Shown here: one piece after another, positions 55,636 through 64,000 of the stretch
Layout: the number at the start of each line of letters is the position of its first letter
How positions within the stretch are numbered: the stretch's first letter is position 1
From: Atriophallophorus winterbourni
Taxonomy: Eukaryota; Platyhelminthes; Trematoda; Plagiorchiida; Microphallidae
DNA: 64,000 nt
NCBI GenBank assembly: GCA_013407085.1
Contig: JACCGJ010005788.1
Coordinates: forward strand, 1 to 64,000
Reading direction: 5' to 3'
Program-made: the position numbers and the translations under genes
The notes under the pieces: generated by a model
What the model saw: the letters and a program-made list of their open reading frames with translations, nothing else
Told to the model about the DNA's origin: nothing
Database searches by the model: none

Positions 55636-55772
55636 CCTGGTATGAGTAACTCTGAAGATGCCACGAAGACATCACCCAGTATAGCTCAATGGATCATCGA
55701 GGCACGCAAGCCGCTGCACCACGTCAAGGTCCAGTCTCGACGCAACGGCGCTGCGAGTAACATTTACACAAT

Positions 55773-56796
55773 TCGGTTGGTTTAGACATATTATTGGACA
55801 AAATTTGCAATTCTTATATAGACGTTTATAGATAGCATTTAGCGTGCAACGATAAGTCAGTTTGGTATTTACAGTCCCGATGCTGTGGATGCCGAACCCT
55901 GGTGGATTAATAAAACTAGGTTCCGTATTTTTACTTGTGAATTTGTTTCAGACTCGAGGTATTTTGCTAAGGGACTCGGTAGTTTTACTTCAGCATCTGC
56001 TTTATGATCGCAAGATGTAATGTTTTTAGTTAATGTGTTTCTACTGAGTGTCAGTTAGAATCTGACAGAATGCGCAAGGTATTATTTGCATGTCGATGTA
56101 CAGGGAAAGGTGTTTTACATTTAACACTATGTGAGTGCAAATAACAAACCACTTTCAGATGTCACGTTTTCACTTTGAGTGAAAAAGCGTACGTCCTGTC
56201 GCAAAAACATTAGTTCGTCTTAGATTTCTTCGCTCTCATCCTGGCTTTAGAAGGCGCTTGAGTTTTTAAATTCCTATAGAGTTTCGAGGCTTTTGCGATA
56301 TTATCGACTTTTGGGTCAGGAAATATAAGCTGAAAACCGTCAACCGTCGACGCCTGAACTTAATTTTATGAAGGTTCAAAACGATTCCCCGAATATTAAA
56401 TGCGAACATCAGACATGCGATGGAATATGCAGTTAAAGCATGGCTTAAAAAGATGGTGCAAAGGATATAACATCTAGTTAGAAATCTTGTAGCCCTACTG
56501 ATTCGGAAACCATACAACGAGTGAATCAAAGCTCTGAAAGTATGCAATTTTCCGCGTCTTCGTCACCGGGCGGATTTGATTTTGGTTAAAAATATTACAA
56601 CTGCTGGGAATCACATTCTACCATGCTTATTTAATCTACGGGGCTCGCATAAAGCTATATTTCACACATTTTTGACGTGCAAGTTTGTTTTACTTTCAGC
56701 AATCTACACCAAACGCTTCTAAACAGCATTTGTTCAATGAGATGACTTGATGCCTTTTTGACACAACCCATTCATCGCAGAAAATTATACATCACG
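55773..56796. other. Unit 2 spacer after the RTE insertion
   Basis: Collinear with 34835-35844. No recognised gene. Confidence 0.5.
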
Positions 56797-57515
56797 AACC
56801 CAAGGATCCACTTGTGTTATCCCACCTGATTCTTGAACGGAAGGGAAGGGTGCCTCAAACACTAAGGAAAAAACGGTATCGCGGAGTATGGTTCTACTTG
56901 GGGTACCAGAAAATACCACTGAAGCATTGGGACAGGAAACAGCAGATCATGACTTCAAGCAGTGGCGTTACATTGCGTCTTTGCTTAATATTTCTAACGT
57001 TGTGATCACTGACACTTTCCGGGTGCCTTTTTCAATAAACTATAAAGGAGACGGACCGAAACCTCTCAGGATTACCTTTTTAACTAGCGACATGGCTGAA
57101 TTTGTCAAGTCCGAATGGAAAATGCAAAACGTGCTTTACCGAAAGACATTAGACTTTGTGCACCGAGACCAAGTACCATGAGTGAGATACATTCGCGGCT
57201 GGGGGCGGTCGACTGCAGCGTTCCCACCGAAACGGAAGCAATCAATACATCAAAAAACGTAGTGGTTCTATGGAATGCGCTACCGCAAGATGTTGTGAAT
57301 GCAACGACAATTGATGTTTTCAAATCGAAATTGGATGCATACGTCAAACAAAACCCTGAATTTGGCACGGTGTATTGAAGCAACACGAACCCAGAAAAAT
57401 ATTAACAATGTGTTTTTAATTAAAAAAAAACTTTTTTCGCAATAGTTGTCATCCGATGGTACGTGTAAAGCATTAGCTTTTCATCACCATAAATCTTGAT
57501 TCTTGATTCTTGAAC
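56797..57515 (+). pseudogene. CR1/SR-like non-LTR remnant, unit 2, further broken
   Basis: Duplicate of 35845-36565. One base is lost in the AAAA run near 57118, splitting the open frame into 56888-57181 and 57115-57378. The ATTCTTG 3' repeat is retained. Confidence 0.6.
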
Positions 57516-57837
57516 TCCTAAGGCATCTACTACTTTCTCCTTGTTATATTATTTGTAGTTCCCATATTGTTCTATGCTTTATTGTGAAGCTATATGCGTT
57601 TTAGACCACTAAAATTGAATTGATCCCGTGGTTGCGTCTTCTAATAGATGTCTCACTAACGCCAGATGAAAAGACGACCAATAAAATATCTCGATTATAT
57701 TCACAGTGTTTGACTGTGTGAATTCAGTACGCTCTCGAACAGATCTTGTTTGTGACGGGAAGTCATGAAATTTCCGCTTATATGAGTGCTCGTACTTCAT
57801 GCTTGGTGTACATTATCAGTAAAAGGTTGATCACACA

Positions 57838-58080
57838 ATGTGCTGTGGTGCATCACATACGGCAAGTCACTTTTCTCGCTTCAGGCACACCTACTTCAAA
57901 TATATTTTGCAAGCGACGTTCAGTGAGCTTAAAACGGTCACGACGGGGCGTAAGATAGTGGACTGCTCTCATGAACGTGTCACGTCGGTCTTTGAAAATG
58001 AATCAATATGTTTGGAGCAAATAGCTCGGAAACACGATGAAAGTAATCGTGCTTTCGGGATAAATGAGTGTCAGATTTAA
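57838..58080 (+). CDS. Unrecognised 80-residue ORF, unit 2
   Basis: Counterpart of 36887-37129, open, with several amino-acid changes. Nothing recognised. Confidence 0.15.
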   Translation: MCCGASHTASHFSRFRHTYFKYILQATFSELKTVTTGRKIVDCSHERVTSVFENESICLEQIARKHDESNRAFGINECQI

Positions 58081-58197
58081 ACGGAAATGTTTAAGCATTC
58101 GCCAAGTGGATCCAAATGATTTTAGATTTATTCTAGATTAAAATATACCGATAACCACTGACATGGGCAAAAGTATGGGTAAGCGAGTTGAGCATAA

Positions 58198-58467
58198 CTA
58201 CAAGCAATGGGGTTTTCTTGCTGATAATATTTTCGTCGAAAAGGCCGTTGCTGTTGATACTTTCAGACTGCCTTCTTCAGAGATAAACAAAGTTAATTGA
58301 CCACGTCCACTAAAACTAAACTTCCGGAAGGGACTATGATTGATACCGTACGTTCCAACTGGAAATGCTGGAATCGCAAAATCACCAAAGGTGTAATCCT
58401 TTCCAATTAAAGAAATACTGGTTGCAGGATTGTCACGTCCGGGGCGGTTTTGAAGATGAGCTCTCAA
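58198..58467 (-). CDS. Unrecognised ORF, 89 residues, unit 2
   Basis: Translation identical to 37247-37516. Same context. Confidence 0.3.
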   Translation of the reverse strand: MRAHLQNRPGRDNPATSISLIGKDYTFGDFAIPAFPVGTYGINHSPFRKFSFSGRGQLTLFISEEGSLKVSTATAFSTKILSARKPHCL

Positions 58468-58479
58468 TTTTAAAAAAAA

Positions 58480-60180
58480 TGCTCCAATGGCACGCGTCTT
58501 ATATAACCTCTGACAACTAAGTCCAGCCCCTGGCCTGCACGCGTTGTACTGTGTGAGCAGGCGGAACTGCCTCTACTCACAGGAGAAAGGGCGAAGGCGG
58601 CTGGCTGGTGCCTCAAAACCAGCCTGCTTCGAGCATGTGGAGCTCGTATGTCTATGAAGGCGTCCACCTATGGGAAGAAAAACCTTATCTTATTCAATCA
58701 TGGAAAAGGCTTCGTGAGTCAACGTTGAGTAAAATTCCGAAGCCAGAGTACCGTTAAGCACCTGCGACGGCATCGTTTTCCAAAAGTATCAGCCTAGCTG
58801 TTCCTCTAATTCCGTTGGTGCCGTGGACAGGGAGCACTTGCTGCATGAGCATCATCTAGTTCTCCACATTTAACTGCCCTGGCCTACATCACAACGCACC
58901 AATGAGAGGACACTCAATTCCGTTTCTACGGATACACGGACCACGGGAAGCAGCAGATACCGGTTAAAAGCTATGGCTCGACTGGCGTAGAGCTTAGCAC
59001 ATGGGGCTGCTTCCGACGGTGGGAGAGATTTTCGCCTCTCATTGGACGGCTACCGCCCACCTCAAGCTGGGCTGCCCCCGATCAATAAGGTGCCGTCTCG
59101 CCAAAGTCTGTTATCCTCATTTGTTGCATGGAGATAACGAATAAACCGACAAGCAGACTGTGTTTCCGCACCAGCTAAAAGGATTACTAAACAACGAAGG
59201 TTATTTCTCCTACTGGATAGCTGGAACGTCCGGTCCATGTTTCCAGAATTTCATGACGACGTCTCGAATATCTGAGGCATAATAAAATCACATATGATTA
59301 ACAATGAGCTAAAAAGGCTGAATGTCGACGTGGCTGCCCTGCAATTTACGCAATTACCAGACACTGGTATGCTAACAGAATGAGATTACACATTTTTGGA
59401 AAGAAAGGGGTTCTAATGAACCTCGACTGCATGGAGTTAGTTTTGCCGTGTGAAACGACATACTGAAAGCAGCAGAACCAAGCAGCAGTGGGAACGAACA
59501 GATTTGTACTCTAAATCTGAAGTGCATTAGTGATACCCTTACGTTGGCACCGACGCTCTCTGCGACGCCTGCTGAAACAGACGCTTTTTATCATAACCTC
59601 GCAACAGTCCTCAAAAACGTGCCACAAAAAACTGTGTAGTAGTATTTGTTTATTTCAATGCCAGTTTTTGTGCAGATTACGAGTCTTGGCAAAAGTGTCT
59701 CGGAAATTTCGTTATAGGTAAAACCAATGAAAATGGAAAACGCCGTTTAGAAATGTGCACACAGTTCAGTCTCTGTGTCAGTAACCCTTTTCTTAAAACA
59801 AAAAACAGCATTAAGTCTCTTAAAAACATCCTCGCGCTAAGTATTGGCATCAGCTTGATCTTATTCTTGTTAGGCGCAGTAATACAGGAAGCGTATACCT
59901 CACCCAATCATATCACATCGCAGATTACAACACTGATAATTCACTGGTCCGTGCAAAACTGAAGCTTCTCCACGAGAGATTTCAACGCACCACATCGTCT
60001 GCTTATCCTAGGATAGACGTCACTCGCATGTGCGAAACTAATCTAGCTGCGCGATTTACAAATGGCTTTACTGCCGAATTTCACAAGACAACCGCCCTGG
60101 AATCGTCTTCAAGAAACTGGAAATCTATAAAAAGTTACATATACCGAGTCGCACTTTCCGCTTCCGGTTCTAAGACGAAA
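58480..60180 (+). pseudogene. Decayed 5' part of an RTE-like element, unit 2
   Basis: Duplicate of 37530-39225. The 37.2-38.15 kb and 58.2-59.1 kb portions are almost identical, while later parts carry scattered differences. Confidence 0.65.
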
Positions 60181-60795
60181 GACAGCAACTAATGCCATAT
60201 TTACTGCATCGATGCAACTCATGGCAGCAGTTAAATTGTGTACCGGTAGACATATTGCGAATCACCCACATTACGAGAATCACGCTTTAAGAGAACGCAC
60301 GAGGCAGGTGAGGCTAAATTTATATTCACGATAAAACCCTTAGTTACAGATTCGGTTCATTGTTTGATTGTCTCTGTGTTATTTTCAGTGGATTGCTGGT
60401 CTATTATCATTTTCCTCGTTTGAAAACGCTCAATATTCATCTATCTAATAACAGATCTTTTTGCTCTTACCTGCATATATTTACTGCTCTCCCTATCAAA
60501 CCAGCAATGCCCTAGTCTTTTCAGAATTGATTTTCAATTTAATCGAGTTCCATCCAAAAAATGTACCTACTTAACACACTATGTATTAGTCTTCCTAATC
60601 CAACCTCGGAAAACCATCTCATAACTTGATCCTCTCGCTTCCTTCAGCTTTATCAGATTTACGGCCGTTTGCCCTCTGCGGACCTACACCGACTTCTCAC
60701 CAATCATTCTATCAATTATTTCATTTTGGAAACATCTATTTGCTTTTCGGAAAGCACGGGATTCCGGGAGAGAGATATTTTTATTTGGACAATTT
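60181..60795 (+). pseudogene. dpy-19 fragment (exon 13, intron 13, exon 14), unit 2
   Basis: Same structure as 39226-39850, but the intron and flanking exon ends are about 97-98% identical to the parental gene at 17190-17750, including the exon 13 donor context CGAGGCAGGTGAGG. A frameshift upstream (60130) separates it from the RTE reading frame. Confidence 0.85.
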
Positions 60796-60822
60796 TCATA
60801 TACAGACACTTATATAGCTATA

Positions 60823-61321
60823 CATTGGAACCCACCTACTACGAACTCGTTTTCAACGAATTCTTGGGTTGAACGAACACACCATGATTTTCCAAATAAC
60901 TTCCTTCTTTGTAAGACTATTTAAAACATTCGTATAACGAATCTGTTCGTTACGAATCTCGCCTTTTACGAGCACTGTACACGTTCCCGGCAGCTATGTT
61001 TGTTTAATAAAGTTCATACAAACAACGAACTCGCTTGGTCTTGCCTTTAACACACAACGCTTTAAAATAAATTTACTATTATTAACATGAACTTAGATTT
61101 AATGTTGTGATCTGTGTGCTGTGGCATCATCTATTCGTCAAATGCTTGCACGCATGCAGAAACACACAAAAGTAAGATATTCTTCATTTCTTTATTGTTT
61201 ACACGTGTACAGTAAAACGGCGGCAAAATCACGTCTGGCAATGCGTTTACTTGCAACGAATTCCACTTTTAACGAACATTTTACTTTCACCCCAGAGATT
61301 CGTTGTACCCGGGTTCCACTG
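60823..61321 (+). mobile_element. 499-bp MITE with TA target duplication, unit 2/3 junction
   Basis: Same length, ends and insertion site as 39879-40377, so it was copied by the segmental duplication and did not insert independently. Confidence 0.85.
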
Positions 61322-64000
61322 TATATTGTAATAATATTTTTCGTAAAATGCCTATCTCCACGCTCAGTCATACTCGCTTATTTTATTAATCAAACATTAG
61401 CCACAATCAGCGCAACTGCTAATTTTTGAGTAAAAACGTTCTCAGCACAGTGATAAGTTTGCCTCTTTACAACTATGTACAACAATAGATTTCGACTTAA
61501 CCATATTCTATTATCCCATCTCATCAAACCAATCAATGATCAAACCAAATGTATGTCGTACTCATGTCAGCAAATGTGTCCAAACGACTCCGATTGAATG
61601 CTCCTTCGTGAAGAGCATACAATATGCTGGCCAGGAGGAAACGATTTCAGATAAGCATGTCCAGTGCAGTGAAACCTAAGGGTGATTTAATATAATTACC
61701 AATGTCGCACGTCTGATTCACACAAATTTAGAACCAATGGTCAATTTAAATTTCCATGTCAAGTTCTAATTACAAATTTACATTTGGCTGCGAAGAGACA
61801 AATGTCGCATAACAAGGGATATTTTTAAATAGAATTTGATACGCTGCACTAGAGTTTTTTTTATTTTTTCATATCTACACATATGTATAATGCATTTTCA
61901 GGGATCAATTCTTGTTGTCTACTTACGCGTAGCAAATATTTAAACTTTTAAATAGTTCGCTCAACTTTGAATCGTAAATATACTACTTACAATGTAATCG
62001 GTAGTTTCATACCTGAATATAGTTTGTCAAACACAATTAAAGGATATCTCAAGGGATTCTAATTATTTATATGTATACTTTTCATGAGCTTCTAATTTAT
62101 AGCATCTGAGTTAACACGATACCATTGAACATTTATGTTTGGATGAATCATTCGATTGGCGCTATCGACTATATATTCTAGATGAGCAAATTTTGAGTTA
62201 CAGACGGTTGAACTTGTAGTAGAAGCAATAATCATATTCTCTGTTCTGTCAAAAGTGTGAAACGTTGGTCTTCCTGATGAAAATCGCCTGATAACAACAG
62301 CCGTGTTAAATTTCTTAAAACGTACTCAACTCCAACCTCTCGCAATCCCTTGCAAACTGAGTGACGACAGTTGTCGGGAAAATACCTGCGAAAGCTTAAC
62401 CGCAGCATTTCATTCGCTGAACTGACGTCACATGTACCTCTTCGTTTCATCATAATAAGATAAGCACACCGACTAAAGAATCTATGTTACCATGTACGTG
62501 AAGCATCAACATGAGTGACACATCTCAGTTAAGTGTCCCTAATTCAGTGTGAATTCAAGTTGGTGGTAAATTTATTGCTCGGATAGAGAGTAACGACCGT
62601 AGCTTGCTCAAAGATAAAAACACTTTTTCCTCAGTTTTATCCATAAGTAACGCCCCAAATATAGCTAAGAAGGTTTTAGGTTTGGTATAAACTGTAAATC
62701 GTCAGTGTCAGCAACACAACGCTATTTTCTGCAAATTTGGTACTTATTCGTCTCTTGGCAAAATTGAAATTTCGTTTCTCGCAAAAAGGTTTTTATTGAT
62801 GTAATCGATGAATTTATTTCTACATACTAAATAATGATTTTTGGTTGATAAGTATAAATCTTTCGCGATATACACGGAAACGAGAACGGACGCAAGACAG
62901 ATGAAAGTTCAGGGAATCGAAAAGCCAGAATGTGAACATCCGATTGATCATTGCAAAGTTAATGTTTCTTAGATTAAGAAATCCTACTAGCATTGACTTT
63001 TACCGTTGAGCGTTGATTCTGATGTGCGTAATTTTTAAATAAGATTACCTCGGCAGTTCACAGCCAGGTCACTTATATGCTGAGATTAGATACTGCATCA
63101 TATAAATAATCATATGCATGAAACGTGGATTAAGTAACGTTACGCGCATTGAATCACGGTTACCCTGCTACAGCCACTCTTGTCTGATAATCAACACGAC
63201 GAACATAAGAAAACTGAATGAGTATTATATAAGCAATCCTCTGAGCGGATGCAAGTTGACATATCAAATAAATAAAGGAAGTTTTCGAGTTTCGAACTGA
63301 AAAACCTCAACTAGCTTTATATATTACTATCCGTTTCGGTCCGCTGCTATCAACGACGATAGTAATAGTTGGTTCAGGAAGACCTGAAACATTAGAAAAG
63401 TGGTAAACAAATTCATATTGTCCCTCCTCGGCGTGACTTGCCTGTCTAACTGATCTAAGTCAACCGAACAAATAATTGTGATTGACGAAAGCTTTGCTTG
63501 GGTGGATTATATTATAACTATGTTTCATCATAAAGCTTATTTGTTTCTGTGAAAAATTACCAATAAATAGCATTTGCCATTTTTATTTTGAAAACATTCT
63601 TAACAAAATACTACCAATTTGCAATTTGTTCGTACAACAAACCACAATGTTCAAACACAGAATCAGGTAGTGATTCGTGGTCAAGCACTCAAGGCGCTTG
63701 TGGATGACCAAAGTGATTTGTTGCTCACATCCCCCGAAATTACACTTCACTACCAGTTTCTGGCTGTTTGCCATCGTCAGGTGGAGACAGTAAGATTAAG
63801 TTCAGTAAACCTTGAAACAGTGGATAAATGGTAAACAAGGTTATACTTAAATGCCACTGTTTCATAGGGTTCGTACAACGAACCACGATGTTCAAACACA
63901 GAATCACAAAGTGATTCTTGGTCGAGCACTCTAGGCGCTTATGGATGACCAAAGTAATGTGGTGTGTAAATGTGGGGGATGTGAGCAACACATTACTTTG
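61322..64000 (+). repeat. Start of array unit 3, truncated by the window end
   Basis: Matches 40378-43260 in order, including the tandem dimer of the 240-bp family at the end. In unit 2 the p62-like stop codon lies about 350 bases beyond the equivalent of position 64000. Confidence 0.8.
63615..64000 (-). repeat. Tandem dimer of the 240-bp family at the window end
   Basis: Monomers begin at about 63628 and 63870 (period about 242). Same box order as 42900-43265, and fuller in its first monomer. Confidence 0.75.

Larger units (their letters stand above)
52033..55761 (-). mobile_element. Apparently full-length RTE-clade non-LTR retrotransposon
   Basis: A GC-rich block of about 3.7 kb, absent from unit 1 (collinear position about 34807-34823). 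On the minus strand it has a 5' region with a small ORF1, a long ORF2 and a 3' end of T-rich runs on the plus strand. ATTTACACAAT at 52022-52032 and 55762-55772 is a candidate 11-base target duplication. The unit 1 site has one copy, but its left flank differs: unit 2 has a TA run where unit 1 has a GC-rich 16-mer. The exact left edge is therefore uncertain. Confidence 0.85.
43250..62570 (+). repeat. Segmental duplication, copy 2, with RTE insertion
   Basis: Collinear with 26050-41620. Differences include a one-base deletion in the p62-like gene, a one-base deletion in the CR1-like ORF at 57115, a dpy-19 fragment closer to the parental gene, and a 3.7-kb RTE element at 52.03-55.76 kb. Identity to the preceding unit falls sharply after about 62570. 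Confidence 0.9.

Noticed and set aside
1..64000. CRISPR arrays, operons, bacterial promoters or phage genes
   Set aside because: The window is clearly eukaryotic, with spliced genes and non-LTR retrotransposons; no regularly spaced short direct repeats were seen.

Overview
This is an AT-rich, intron-bearing invertebrate nuclear sequence. The non-LTR retrotransposons look like flatworm RTE and CR1/SR types, and the genes have long introns with GTRAGT donors, so a flatworm is likely, most probably a digenean trematode. That assignment is inference; no ribosomal or mitochondrial marker is present.

Layout. (1) 1-2.4 kb holds an inverted pair of a short repeat with a tRNA-like B box, and a dead RTE reverse-transcriptase 3' end. 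(2) 3.2-18.9 kb holds one large + strand gene for a DPY-19 family C-mannosyltransferase. I resolve 15 exons whose phases agree at every junction except the 3' end of exon 6. (3) 19.7-20.9 kb holds a convergent two-exon minus-strand gene with an N-terminal PB1 domain and a C-terminal UBA domain, the sequestosome-1/p62 arrangement without a ZZ finger. (4) From about 22.8 kb to the end the window is a degenerate tandem array with a period near 17 kb. Each unit carries a p62-like gene (26.4-27.6 and 43.6-44.8 kb), several unrecognised short ORFs, a CR1-like remnant, the 5' part of an RTE element fused directly to a fragment of the dpy-19 gene (exons 13 and 14 with the intron between), and a TA-flanked MITE. 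The third unit begins near 60.8 kb and runs off the window just before its predicted p62-like gene.

The second unit also holds a nearly pristine GC-rich RTE element on the minus strand (about 52.03-55.76 kb). Its 1052-residue endonuclease/reverse transcriptase keeps all recognisable catalytic residues, and its ORF1 stop overlaps the ORF2 start as ATGA. Unit 1 lacks this insertion.

Together the sequence records repeated unequal exchange at one locus: an intact housekeeping gene (dpy-19) and an old p62-like gene (copy a) next to a young segmental duplication. In that duplication one p62-like copy (b) stays open and the other (c) has a one-base deletion that removes its UBA domain. A roughly 240 bp dispersed repeat superfamily, often as tandem or inverted dimers, lies in introns and at unit edges. 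All calls come from reading the sequence; no database search was run.
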